The notes: a model not told the origin generated them from the letters alone. DNA of 22,116 nt from Gemmatimonadota bacterium (GCA_947457715.1 CANGXK010000006.1:1-22116); one strand, 5' to 3'. Counted from the first letter of the stretch, positions 9,115-17,489 are shown. A program made the numbers and translations.

Positions 9115-10530
9115 ATGCTGATATCGATCGCAATTGATTTCCGCCAAGCCGACGTGGCCACGCGTGAACGCTTCCATTTGTCCGAGGAGCGTCTCACGCA
9201 GCTATACCGGACCGCCCGCAGCGAAATCGTCACTGAAGCTGCGCTGATCTCCACCTGCAACCGTACCGAGTTGTACGCGTGGGTGGACAGCGACGAACCG
9301 AAGGTGGTCGACCGTGCCGTTCATACGCTGGCGCGGCGATGGATGCGCACGCGGACCGACGGCGACGAACTGCTACTCACCGCCACCCAGCGACTCGGGG
9401 AAGAAGCCGCGCGTCACGTGGTGCGCATCGCCGCGGGGCTCGAGTCACAGGTACTGGGCGATGGGCAGATTCTTGGCCAGTTGAAGGCGGCATACAAGCG
9501 CGCCTCACGCGGCCACTCGGCCGGTCCGGTGCTGCATCGCCTGTTCGAGACGGCCCTGCGCGCTGGCAAGCGGGTACAAACGGAGACGTCATTGACTGCT
9601 GGTCGCAATTCGGTCGGAGCCGAAGCGGCGATCACGGCGAATCAGCGGTTTGGCAATCTCGAGAACGCGCGGTGCCTGTTGGTCGGTGCCGGCAAGACCG
9701 GGGCGCGGGCCGCCAAGCAACTGCACAAGCTGGGCGCGCGTGATCTGGTCATCGTGAATCGCACCTTCGAGACCGCGCAGGAGCTGGCGAAATTCGTGGG
9801 CGGCCGCGCGGCCCCGTTTGAAACGCGGCACGTGGAAGCGGCCATGGCGGACGTCGTGATCGTGGCCACCGGAAGCGAGGTGCCGGTCATTACCGCCGGC
9901 GGCCTACAGCAGGCGCGCGACGCGTGTGCGTCATCGGGCTATGCGTTGCTGTTGATGGATCTGAGTGTGCCGCGCAACATCGACCATCGGGTCACCGAAC
10001 AGGCCGGGATCACGCTGGTGGATCTCGACACGCTGCATCAGCCGATTCTGTCCGCCGAGACGATGCGGCGCGATGCCGTCCCTGTGGCCAACGATATCTG
10101 TGAAGACGAGATCGGCTCGTTCATGGATTGGGTCGCGACGATGCCGGCGCGCGATGCCATCAAGCCGTTGCGTGAGGCGCTCGAAGATGTGGCGCGCCGC
10201 GAGGTCGCGTTTGCCTCGAAGGACGCCGGCGTCGCCGAACGGGCCGCGTCACGCATCGTCGCGAAGTTGCTGGCCGGTCCGATGGCGGCTTTGCGTCGTG
10301 CGGTGCAGCGCGGCGAACCACTCGATGCGCAGGCGATGATGCTGCTGGAGATGTTCTCGCCGGCCACGGCGCCGGAGCCGCGCGCCGTTCGCGCGCCCCG
10401 CACCGCGGCGGTTGCGAAGCCCGCCCCGAAGCCCCTCGCGGAACCGATTCCCGCAGCGCCGGTGCTCCCCCATGTCGCGCCCCGCGATCGTCGTTCTTCG
10501 ATGATTCTTTCACCGGAGCAGTTCACGTGA
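9115..10530 (+). CDS. hemA: Glutamyl-tRNA reductase
   Basis: This NADPH-dependent enzyme reduces glutamyl-tRNA to glutamate-1-semialdehyde, the first committed step of the C5 route to 5-aminolevulinate. The catalytic Cys48 is in STCNRTELYAW. Substrate-domain block GLESQVLGDGQILGQLK, NADPH-binding LLVGAGKTGARAAK, IVNRT and LMDLSVPRNID are all present, and the helical dimerisation domain follows. After about residue 420 there is a Pro/Ala-rich tail of some 50 residues not found in most family members. It overlaps hemE by 4 bp (GTGA) and follows bchP by 25 bp. No clear ribosome site is visible. The name hemA here means glutamyl-tRNA reductase, not the ALA synthase used by alphaproteobacterial phototrophs. 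Confidence 0.96.
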   Translation: MLISIAIDFRQADVATRERFHLSEERLTQLYRTARSEIVTEAALISTCNRTELYAWVDSDEPKVVDRAVHTLARRWMRTRTDGDELLLTATQRLGEEAARHVVRIAAGLESQVLGDGQILGQLKAAYKRASRGHSAGPVLHRLFETALRAGKRVQTETSLTAGRNSVGAEAAITANQRFGNLENARCLLVGAGKTGARAAKQLHKLGARDLVIVNRTFETAQELAKFVGGRAAPFETRHVEAAMADVVIVATGSEVPVITAGGLQQARDACASSGYALLLMDLSVPRNIDHRVTEQAGITLVDLDTLHQPILSAETMRRDAVPVANDICEDEIGSFMDWVATMPARDAIKPLREALEDVARREVAFASKDAGVAERAASRIVAKLLAGPMAALRRAVQRGEPLDAQAMMLLEMFSPATAPEPRAVRAPRTAAVAKPAPKPLAEPIPAAPVLPHVAPRDRRSSMILSPEQFT

Positions 10531-11648
10531 GTTCTACCCACGCCCCGTCAGTGCCTGCGAATGATCTGCTCCTGCGTGCGCTCCGGCGTGAAGCCGTCGA
10601 GCGCCCGCCGGTGTGGATGATGCGCCAGGCCGGACGGTATTTGCCGCAGTATCGCGCCGTGCGCGCGAAGTCGGATTTCCTCACCATGTGCCGGACGCCC
10701 GAGCTGGCCGTCGAAGTCACGCTGCAGCCGCTCGACCTGGTCGGTGTGGATGCCGCGATCATCTTCAGCGACATCCTGGTGATTCCGGAAGCGATGGGGA
10801 TGCACCTCACGCTCGACGAAGGCATCGGCCCGCAGTTTCCCTCCCCGCTTCGCTCGCTGAAGGATCTCGACCAGCTGCACGCGGTCGATCCGCAGGAGCA
10901 TCTCAAGTACGTGCTCGACGCGCTCACGCTGGCGCGCCGCGAAATCAACGGCAAAGTGCCGCTCATCGGATTCGCCGGCTCGCCGTGGACGCTCGCGGCC
11001 TACATGGTGGAAGGCAAAGGCACGAAACAATTCGCGGTCGCCAAGCGCATGCTGTATGAAAACCCCGAGATGGCCCATGCGTTGCTCGGCAAGATTGCCG
11101 ACGCGGTGGGTGAGTATCTCGTGGCGCAGGTCGGGGCTGGGGCGCAGGTGGTGCAGCTGTTCGAGTCATGGGCCGGTGCCCTTGGCCCTGAAGAGTTCCG
11201 CACGTTCGCACTGCCGTATCTCGCGCGCTGCGCCCAGAAGGCCCGTGAAGCCGGTGTGCCGGTGATCGTGTTCGCGCCCGGTGCCGGGTGGGCGCTGGCG
11301 GAAATCGCCGCGGCCACCAACGCCGACGCGATCGGTGTCGACTGGCACACGTCGCCGATGGACGCGCGTCGCCAGCTCGACCCGTTCCGCGTGGCCATGC
11401 AGGGCAATCTCGACCCGTGCGCGCTCTACGGCCCGCCGGCCGAGATCCGTCGTCGCACACACGCGATGATCCGGGCGTTCGGTCCGATCGGCCATATCGC
11501 GAATCTCGGGCATGGCATCCTTCCCGATGTCTCACCCGATCACGCGCGTGCCTTCATCGACGCGGTGAAAGAGTGGCAATGGACGGAGGAAGAGATCGCG
11601 GCTGCGGAGACCACCATCCGGACCAACCAGTTGGCGGAGGCGCGATGA
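10527..11648 (+). CDS. hemE: Uroporphyrinogen decarboxylase
   Basis: HemE removes four acetate carboxyls from uroporphyrinogen III to give coproporphyrinogen III in the cytoplasm. The 373-residue protein carries both family signatures, RPPVWMMRQAGRYLPQYR (Arg33 and Arg37 match the substrate-binding arginines of the human enzyme) and GFAGSPWTLAAYMVEG. Asp82 in IIFSDIL matches the catalytic aspartate. The start is GTG at 10527, overlapping the hemA stop by 4 bp, with CGGAG about ten bases upstream. Its own stop overlaps the hemF start (ATGA), so hemA, hemE and hemF are likely translationally coupled. Confidence 0.97.
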   Translation: MSSTHAPSVPANDLLLRALRREAVERPPVWMMRQAGRYLPQYRAVRAKSDFLTMCRTPELAVEVTLQPLDLVGVDAAIIFSDILVIPEAMGMHLTLDEGIGPQFPSPLRSLKDLDQLHAVDPQEHLKYVLDALTLARREINGKVPLIGFAGSPWTLAAYMVEGKGTKQFAVAKRMLYENPEMAHALLGKIADAVGEYLVAQVGAGAQVVQLFESWAGALGPEEFRTFALPYLARCAQKAREAGVPVIVFAPGAGWALAEIAAATNADAIGVDWHTSPMDARRQLDPFRVAMQGNLDPCALYGPPAEIRRRTHAMIRAFGPIGHIANLGHGILPDVSPDHARAFIDAVKEWQWTEEEIAAAETTIRTNQLAEAR

Positions 11649-12646
11649 GCGCGGCGGTGCTTCCGACGGAAGTGCTGAGCTCTGCCCCATCGGTTGTGAC
11701 CCGTCGCGCAGAAGCCACCCGCTGGATCGCGGGCCTGCACGATGAGTTGACGTCGTTCTTCGGCCGTCTCGACCGTGGGGGCACCTTCGCCGAAGACCGC
11801 TGGGAGCGTCCAGGCGGTGGTGGTGGCGTGGCCCGCGTCATGACCGACGGCGTGACGTTCGAGAAGGCGGGCATCAATCGCTCGGCCGTGATGGGCGAAC
11901 TGCCGGAGCCCGCCGCGCGGCGTCTTGGCGGGCACGGCGCCGCTGCCGGCGCGACGCACTTCTTCGCGACCGGCGTGAGCCTCGTGGTGCATCCGCGCAG
12001 CCCGAAGGTGCCGACGGTGCATCTCAACGTCCGCTATTTCGAGCTGACCGACGAACATGGCGAACTGACCGACAGCTGGTTTGGCGGCGGCACGGATCTG
12101 ACGCCCTTCTACCCGCATGCCGAGGACGGCGTCACGTTCCATCGGGCCCTGCGTGACATGGCCGGTCGCCACCACGCACGCTTCTATCCGGACTTCAAGC
12201 GGTGGTGCGACGAATACTTCGTGAACGTGCATCGCGACAATGAAGCACGTGGGGTCGGCGGCATCTTCTTCGATCATCTGCGTCCCGAGGATGCGGCACA
12301 CGGCCTGAATCACGAGTGCGTACAGGCGTTCGTGAGCGACGTGGCCCGCGTGTTGCGACAGGCGTACGAACCGATCGTCGACCGTCGCCGCGATGAAGCG
12401 TTCACCGCAGCGGAACGGGAATTCCAGCTCGTACGTCGGGGACGCTACGTGGAATTCAATCTCGTGCATGACCGTGGGACGATCTTCGGGCTGCAGACCA
12501 ACGCGCGGGTGGAGAGCGTCCTCATGAGCTTGCCGCCGCTCGCGATGTGGCAGTATGCCCCACGCTACACCCCTGATTCCTTCGAGGCTCGACTGGTGCG
12601 TATGCTCGAGCCCCGCGACTGGGTAACGGACGCTGTAGGAGAATGA
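11645..12646 (+). CDS. hemF: Oxygen-dependent coproporphyrinogen III oxidase
   Basis: HemF oxidatively decarboxylates two propionates of coproporphyrinogen III to vinyls with molecular oxygen, giving protoporphyrinogen IX. The 333-residue protein has PKVPTVHLNVRYFE (about 119-133) and SWFGGGTDLTPFYPHAED (about 144-161), both diagnostic, and the C-terminal FNLVHDRGTIFGLQT block. The ATG at 11645 overlaps the hemE stop. The frame remains open upstream inside hemE, but a conserved HemF N-terminus begins only at about residue 20 of this model. The gene ends three bases before hemY. The oxygen requirement agrees with an aerobic lifestyle. Confidence 0.97.
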   Translation: MSAAVLPTEVLSSAPSVVTRRAEATRWIAGLHDELTSFFGRLDRGGTFAEDRWERPGGGGGVARVMTDGVTFEKAGINRSAVMGELPEPAARRLGGHGAAAGATHFFATGVSLVVHPRSPKVPTVHLNVRYFELTDEHGELTDSWFGGGTDLTPFYPHAEDGVTFHRALRDMAGRHHARFYPDFKRWCDEYFVNVHRDNEARGVGGIFFDHLRPEDAAHGLNHECVQAFVSDVARVLRQAYEPIVDRRRDEAFTAAEREFQLVRRGRYVEFNLVHDRGTIFGLQTNARVESVLMSLPPLAMWQYAPRYTPDSFEARLVRMLEPRDWVTDAVGE

Positions 12647-12649
12647 CCG

Positions 12650-14125
12650 ATGCGTGCCCTGGCTGACCATCGCGACATCGTGCCGCCTTCCCACCCGGAC
12701 GCTGGCGACCATCGGTCGGTCGCGGTCGTCGGCGCGGGCATTACCGGGCTCGTGGCCGCCTACGAATTACGTCGGCGTGGTGTGGACGTCACGTTGTACG
12801 AAGCGAGCAGTCACGCCGGCGGAGCCATTCGCACCTCCCATACCGACGGCTTTCTGGCGGAGCACGGCCCCAATTCGTTCGTGACGTCGGCCCCGGTCGA
12901 GGCGTTGATCGCGCAGCTTGACCTGATGGACGATGTCGTGGAAGCGAACCCCAAGGCCAACCGTCGCTATCTCGTTCGCAACGGCACGCTGCAGTCGTTC
13001 CCGATGACGCCGCCGGCCATGCTCGCCACGCGGCTCTTTTCGCTCAGGGCCAAGCTGCGCGTGCTGCTTGAGCCGTTGGTGCGAACGCGCGCGACGGACG
13101 CCGATGAATCGGTCGCATCGTTCGTGCGCCGGCGGCTCGGGCACGAAGTGCTCGACTACGCGGTGGACCCGTTCATCTCCGGCATCTTCGCGGGCGATAC
13201 CGAATCGCTCAGTATGATGCACGCATTCCCGCGGGTGTTCGATCTCGAGCGCAAGTACGGCTCGCTGTCGGCCGGCCTGATGGCGACGCGCGGGAAGATG
13301 CCGGCGGCCTCCGCAGATACGGCGGATCTCGCCGGAGCCGAGATACCGGCGGCCCCGGCGACCCGAGCCAGACTGATTTCGTTTGTCGATGGGATGCAGA
13401 CCCTGACCGACGCGCTCGAAGCGTCGTTGGCGGGTACGCTGCGCCTCGGCTGCCCCGTGCGCCTCCTGCACCGCGACGAAGCGCGCTGGGTCGTCGACGC
13501 GGGTCAGGATGGTGCGTCGCGGGCGCACACGGTCGATGCCGTCGTAATGGCGACGCCGGCGCACGTGCTGGCCGCCATGGAGTTGCCGGCCGCGCTGCGC
13601 AAACACGCGGCACTGGTAGAGCGCGTCGAGTACCCGCCGGTGAGCACCCTCACCCTCGGCTTCAGTCGGGCCGATGTGGCGCACGCGCTCGATGGCTTCG
13701 GCATGCTGATCCCCTCAAAGGAGAAGCGCAGCATCCTCGGGGCGCTGTTCAGTTCGTCGCTCTTCCCAGACCGCGCGCCCGACGGACATGTGGTGATCAC
13801 CTGCTTCGTAGGCGGCGCCCGAATGCCGGAGCGCGCGCGCGAAGAGACCGACCTGTTGGTCGAGCGCGTATTGATCGACCTGCGCCAACTGCTCGGCGTC
13901 CGCGGCGAACCGATCTTCGTGAAGCACGTGTACTGGCCGCGGGCGATCCCGCAGTACACCGTCGGCTATCAGGCGGTGAAGGACGCCGCCGACGAGACGG
14001 AGCGGTCCAACCCGGGCCTGTACCTCGCCGGCAACTACCGCAACGGTGTGTCGGTGGGTGACTGCGTTGCCAGCGGACAACAGATCGCCACGCGAGTGGC
14101 GAAATACCTCGCGCGCGCGGGCTGA
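12650..14125 (+). CDS. hemY: Protoporphyrinogen oxidase, HemY type
   Basis: This FAD enzyme oxidises protoporphyrinogen IX to protoporphyrin IX, the branch point for haem (iron) and bacteriochlorophyll (magnesium). The 491-residue protein has the dinucleotide motif VGAGITGLVAAYELRRRG (residues 27-44), Glu51, the HAGGAIRT block (56-62) and the C-terminal LYLAGNYRNGVSVGDCVASG that closes the FAD site. VDPFISGIFAGD is typical of HemY-type enzymes; some databases label this hemG. The ATG lies three bases after the hemF stop with GTAGGAG about eight bases upstream. It is the last gene of the bchG-to-hemY unit, and no clear terminator follows in the 83-bp gap. Confidence 0.95.
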   Translation: MRALADHRDIVPPSHPDAGDHRSVAVVGAGITGLVAAYELRRRGVDVTLYEASSHAGGAIRTSHTDGFLAEHGPNSFVTSAPVEALIAQLDLMDDVVEANPKANRRYLVRNGTLQSFPMTPPAMLATRLFSLRAKLRVLLEPLVRTRATDADESVASFVRRRLGHEVLDYAVDPFISGIFAGDTESLSMMHAFPRVFDLERKYGSLSAGLMATRGKMPAASADTADLAGAEIPAAPATRARLISFVDGMQTLTDALEASLAGTLRLGCPVRLLHRDEARWVVDAGQDGASRAHTVDAVVMATPAHVLAAMELPAALRKHAALVERVEYPPVSTLTLGFSRADVAHALDGFGMLIPSKEKRSILGALFSSSLFPDRAPDGHVVITCFVGGARMPERAREETDLLVERVLIDLRQLLGVRGEPIFVKHVYWPRAIPQYTVGYQAVKDAADETERSNPGLYLAGNYRNGVSVGDCVASGQQIATRVAKYLARAG

Positions 14126-14173
14126 CCGACCCCGGGAATGGGGACGGCGGCGCAGGACCAACACGCTTCATGG

Positions 14174-14208
14174 TTGCCGACGGCCCAACGACCGCGTAGC
14201 GTGCCTGC
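14174..14208 (+). promoter_or_regulatory. Possible leaderless promoter of the BshB1-like gene
   Basis: TTGCCG (14174-14179), 17 bases, TAGCGT (14197-14202) and only six bases to the ATG at 14209. No Shine-Dalgarno is visible. The arrangement would place the transcript start at the start codon. Both hexamers are partial matches, so this is tentative. Confidence 0.35.
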
Positions 14209-14931
14209 ATGTTCGCACTTGATCTTCTCTGCATCGCGCCGCACCGTGACGACGCTGAACTCACCTGTGGCGGCACGCTCATTAAGGCGGTCGACGCCGG
14301 ACATCGCGTGGGGGTGCTCGACCTGACGCAGGGCGAGATGGGGACCAAGGGCTCGGCCGAGCTGCGGGCCGCCGAGGCCGCCAAGGGGGCCCGGGTGCTG
14401 GGGCTGCAGGTGCGCGAGAATCTCGGACTCCCGGATGCCGGCATCAGCAATACCGACGAGACGCGCGGCCGTTTGGTGCAGGTCCTGCGCCGGCTGCGCC
14501 CTCGTGTCGTGATCATCCCGGCGCCGCGCGGCCGGCACCCCGATCATCGCCGTACCACGGAGCTGGCGCGCGACGCCTGCTTCCTGAGCGGACTTGCGAA
14601 GTATCAGCCAGGCGATCACGCGGCGTTCCGTCCGTTCAAACTGCTGCATGTCGTGACGTACCGCGAAGACGCCGTGAAGCCGTCGTTCGTGGTCGACATC
14701 AGCGCGCAGTTCGCCCGCAAGCTCGAGGCGATCCAGTGCTATGGCTCGCAGTTCGACGGGACGACGCAGGCGGGCGAAGTGTATCCCAATGGTGAACCGC
14801 TCTACGACATTGTCACGCATCAGGCGGCGCACTACGGATCGCTCATTCGCGTGCAATACGGCGAGCCATTTTACACCGATGAAACCCTGCAGATCGACGA
14901 CGTCACCACGCTGGGCGTCTCCACGTTCTGA
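14209..14931 (+). CDS. bshB1: PIG-L family N-acetylglucosaminyl-malate deacetylase, BshB1-like
   Basis: BshB1 removes the acetyl group from N-acetylglucosaminyl malate in bacillithiol synthesis using a metal ion. The 240-residue protein has the PIG-L metal motif as PHRDDAELTCGG (His12, Asp15), a variant of the usual HPDD with Arg13 for Pro, and the second motif RHPDHRR (His111, His114). LDLTQGEMGTKGSAE and ENLGLPDAGI closely resemble the BshB1 subgroup, as does the length. Other PIG-L members act on mycothiol or glycolipid precursors, so the substrate is inferred. No bshA or bshC lies in the window. It is 83 bp after hemY and just before kynA. Confidence 0.78.
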   Translation: MFALDLLCIAPHRDDAELTCGGTLIKAVDAGHRVGVLDLTQGEMGTKGSAELRAAEAAKGARVLGLQVRENLGLPDAGISNTDETRGRLVQVLRRLRPRVVIIPAPRGRHPDHRRTTELARDACFLSGLAKYQPGDHAAFRPFKLLHVVTYREDAVKPSFVVDISAQFARKLEAIQCYGSQFDGTTQAGEVYPNGEPLYDIVTHQAAHYGSLIRVQYGEPFYTDETLQIDDVTTLGVSTF

Positions 14932-14961
14932 GTGCACTCCCCTTTTCGGCAGACCATTTCC

Positions 14962-15726
14962 ATGAGTGAAACCGCGCACGGACACACGTCGAGCATCGAC
15001 TACAGCAGCTATCTGCGGCTGCCGGAGCTGCTGGAGCTCCAGACGCTGCAGTCGACGCCAGAGCACCCCGACGAACTGCTGTTCATCGTGGTCCATCAGG
15101 CCAGTGAGCTGTGGTTCAAGGTGCTGCGCCACGAAATGGACACGATGATCACGGCGCTCGAGGCCTTCGACACCATGCGGGCGCTGCTCGCCGTGCAGCG
15201 CGTGAACGTCCTCACGGAAATCATCGCGCAGCAGCTCACCGCCCTCGATACGCTGCCACCGCAGCGCTTCGCACAGTTCCGCGGGTATCTGGGGTCGAGC
15301 AGCGGCTCGCAGAGCGCGCAGTTCCGCGCGATCGAAGCGACGGCCGGATTGCGCGACCCGCATTTCCTGGCGGCGATCACCGAGCATGGCGAGCCACCTG
15401 CCGTGGTGAAGGAAGCGTTGGCCCGTCCGGTACTGCAGTCGCTGGTGCTGGCGCTGATCGAACACGACAAGATGGATCTGGCCGAGCTTTACATGGGCCC
15501 GGGACCGACGCCGATGTTCCTGCTGGTCGAGGGCCTGCTGGAGTTCGAACAGCGGTTCGCGCGCTGGCGCTTCCTGCACGTGCAACTGGTGGAGCGCATC
15601 ATCGGCCCCGGCACGTTCGGCACGGGTGGTACGCTGGGCGCGAAGTATCTGTCGCGCACGGTGAGCCACCGGTTCTTCCCGGATCTGTGGGCGGTGCGGT
15701 CGAAGTTCTATGGGACAGCGAAGTAA
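14962..15726 (+). CDS. kynA: Tryptophan 2,3-dioxygenase
   Basis: KynA is a haem enzyme that opens the indole ring of tryptophan to N-formylkynurenine, first step of the kynurenine pathway. The 254-residue model has FIVVHQASELWFKVLRHEMD (His45 and neighbours line the active site; this His corresponds to His55 of the Xanthomonas enzyme), RFAQFRGYLGSSSGSQSAQFR (Arg107 for the substrate carboxylate) and SHRFFPDLWAVRSKF, whose His236 is the expected proximal haem ligand. Ser116 replaces the Phe usual in GSSSGFQS. The ATG at 14962 was preferred because the family homology starts there; a GTG at 14932, directly after the previous stop, is an alternative. Neither has a clear ribosome site. kynB follows after 23 bp. 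Confidence 0.95.
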   Translation: MSETAHGHTSSIDYSSYLRLPELLELQTLQSTPEHPDELLFIVVHQASELWFKVLRHEMDTMITALEAFDTMRALLAVQRVNVLTEIIAQQLTALDTLPPQRFAQFRGYLGSSSGSQSAQFRAIEATAGLRDPHFLAAITEHGEPPAVVKEALARPVLQSLVLALIEHDKMDLAELYMGPGPTPMFLLVEGLLEFEQRFARWRFLHVQLVERIIGPGTFGTGGTLGAKYLSRTVSHRFFPDLWAVRSKFYGTAK

Positions 15727-15749
15727 GGGGTATGGAGTAAGGAGTCATC

Positions 15750-16391
15750 GTGTTCTTTGATATCAGTGTGCCGTTTGCTTCAACCACGCCGCCGTGGCCG
15801 GACGACGTGGGGTTCTCGTGCGGGTGGACATGCCGGCGCGAGGACGGGAGCAGCGTGAACCTGGGCGTGCTGTCCACGAGTGCGCATGTGGGCACGCACG
15901 CCGACGCGCCGTTGCATGTGCAGTCGTCGTGGCCGGCGTCGGAGTCCTTGCCGGCGTCGGTGTTCGTGGGGGAGGTGCAGTGCATTGCGCTGCCGGCCGA
16001 TCATGACGCGTCGCACGACATCACGATTCCGGTGCTGCAGCAATTGCTCGGCGCGCATGTGCCGACGCGCGTGATCGTGCGCACCGGGCACTCAGTGGCC
16101 GGTGGCGCGTTCCCGGCGGATTGGCCGGCGCTGAGCGAGGACGCAGCGCAATGGCTGGTGCAGCACGGACTCACGCTGTGGGGGGTGGATGCCCCCAGTG
16201 TGGATCGTCGCACGAGTACGGCGTTGCCGGTGCACAACGCGATCTTCGGCGGCGGTGCGTTCGTGCTGGAGAATCTTGCGCTCGACCTGGTGCCGGTGGG
16301 GCGCTACGAACTGCTGGCGCAGCCGCTGGCGGTGCATGGTGCCGACGCGGCGCCGGTGCGGGCGCTGCTGCGCGCGATCCGCGAGCAGTAG
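15750..16391 (+). CDS. kynB: Arylformamidase (kynurenine formamidase)
   Basis: KynB hydrolyses N-formylkynurenine to kynurenine and formate, directly after KynA. The 213-residue protein belongs to the cyclase-like family; its metal-binding motif is H46-VGTH50-A-D52-APLH. The N-terminus FDISVPFASTTPPWPDD and GVDAPSVDRR are typical. The start is a GTG at 15750 with AAGGAG five bases upstream, the clearest ribosome-binding site in the window. The gene ends 12 bp from the stop of the convergent minus-strand gene. Kynureninase (kynU) and later steps are not in the window, so the fate of kynurenine here (NAD synthesis or catabolism) is open. Confidence 0.93.
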   Translation: MFFDISVPFASTTPPWPDDVGFSCGWTCRREDGSSVNLGVLSTSAHVGTHADAPLHVQSSWPASESLPASVFVGEVQCIALPADHDASHDITIPVLQQLLGAHVPTRVIVRTGHSVAGGAFPADWPALSEDAAQWLVQHGLTLWGVDAPSVDRRTSTALPVHNAIFGGGAFVLENLALDLVPVGRYELLAQPLAVHGADAAPVRALLRAIREQ

Positions 16392-16403
16392 CGCGCTACG
16401 GGC

Positions 16404-17489
16404 TCAGGGCTTCTTGAGCCGATCGAAGTGTTCGGTGACCACGTCGGGGAGCAGCAACGCATCCGCAATCATGGCGATGCCCTCGGCCTCTGCCCACGCC
16501 CGCTCGAGCGCACCGAGCTCGCCCTCGAGCGCCTCACGTTCCGCGTCTTCGTTGATCGCCATCTCGAAGGCGAGCCGCGCCGCAGCCGGAATGGCGGAGA
16601 GATCGCCGGTGTCGCCGAAGGTGCTCTTGGCAGCCCATTCGCGACGCATCCCGGCGGCCCATTTACCAAAGCGCTCGGGTCCACCCGCTTGTTCGATGAG
16701 CGACACGCCGTCGGTGATCACCGTGCGGCGCGCGCCACCACGATTGATCAGTGGCATGAGGCGACGCAACAGCGGAATGGCATCGGCTCCGTGCAATTGC
16801 ACGCGTCCGATCTCGTTCTTTCCTCCTTGTTGCCGGCGCATCAGCGACCAGTAGCCGCCGTTGCGCAGGGTCGGATCCGCGCCGTGATAGTGCGCGGTAT
16901 AGCCGATGTCGATCGCCCATCCGGCGGCGCGATCGCTCGGGATGATGCGTGGGTTGCCGATCGGGATGAACCGTCCACCGTCGGGGTGATCGGCGGGCTT
17001 CTGCGCCAGCTGACTCGCGGCCAGAAGCCCGTACATGTTGAGCGCATGCACCGCCGGCATGAGTGCCGCCAATCCCACTCCACTGGCGACCGCACCACTC
17101 ACCAGCAGTCCGGCGGCAGCGGTGATCCCAACGCCCGTGGCGATCGCCTTCACCCGGCGCCGTCCGAACTGATCGCCGTAGCGCCACGCCGCGAACTCGG
17201 GGCGCTGCGGCTCACCGATACGCACGAGCTCCGTACCGTCGGCCAGGCGCGCGAGTCCGATGTGATCGGTGCTCACGCGCACGCGCGTATCGCGAAACGC
17301 ACGCTCGCTCTGCTCGATCGCTTCCCAGCGCTCGTCGAAGGGCGTGAGGTTCCACCGCTCGCAGCTGCGGCATACGACCCAGAGCCGTCCCTTGCGCGCA
17401 TCGAACGCCAGCCGCCGGCCGATGGGCAGTGCCTCGATGGCCTCATTGGCGCCGAGCGACTTCCGGCAGTGAATGCAGGTGGAGTACAT
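16404..17489 (-). CDS. Zinc-ribbon membrane protein of unknown function (paralogue 1)
   Basis: I do not recognise a named family. The 361-residue protein begins with two CxxC pairs (Cys5/Cys8 and Cys40/Cys43) enclosing a compact conserved block, as in zinc-ribbon domains. Residues 92-112 hold a strongly conserved EPQRPEFAAWRYGDQFGRRR segment, then one or two hydrophobic helices (about 113-160), a soluble region and a Glu/Ala-rich helical end (about 305-350). It is a tandem paralogue of the upstream gene: the first 110 residues align without gaps and the C-terminal helix is also shared, while the middle differs. Its ATG overlaps the upstream stop by one base (TGATG), so the two are probably translated together and may form a hetero-oligomer. 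It is convergent with kynB. Confidence 0.85.
   Translation of the reverse strand: MYSTCIHCRKSLGANEAIEALPIGRRLAFDARKGRLWVVCRSCERWNLTPFDERWEAIEQSERAFRDTRVRVSTDHIGLARLADGTELVRIGEPQRPEFAAWRYGDQFGRRRVKAIATGVGITAAAGLLVSGAVASGVGLAALMPAVHALNMYGLLAASQLAQKPADHPDGGRFIPIGNPRIIPSDRAAGWAIDIGYTAHYHGADPTLRNGGYWSLMRRQQGGKNEIGRVQLHGADAIPLLRRLMPLINRGGARRTVITDGVSLIEQAGGPERFGKWAAGMRREWAAKSTFGDTGDLSAIPAAARLAFEMAINEDAEREALEGELGALERAWAEAEGIAMIADALLLPDVVTEHFDRLKKP

Noticed and set aside
14126..14160. CCCC...GGGG motif after hemY as a terminator
   Set aside because: A four-base stem without a T-tract does not support termination.
14035..15669. Minus-strand open frame of 544 codons, longest antisense frame in the window
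   Set aside because: It lies opposite hemY, the BshB1-like gene and kynA, all of which have clear catalytic motifs; its own translation shows none.
16401..16420. Inverted repeat GGCTCA/TGAGCC between the convergent kynB and zinc-ribbon genes
   Set aside because: Only six base pairs, a loop of eight and no T-run on either side; too weak to call a terminator.
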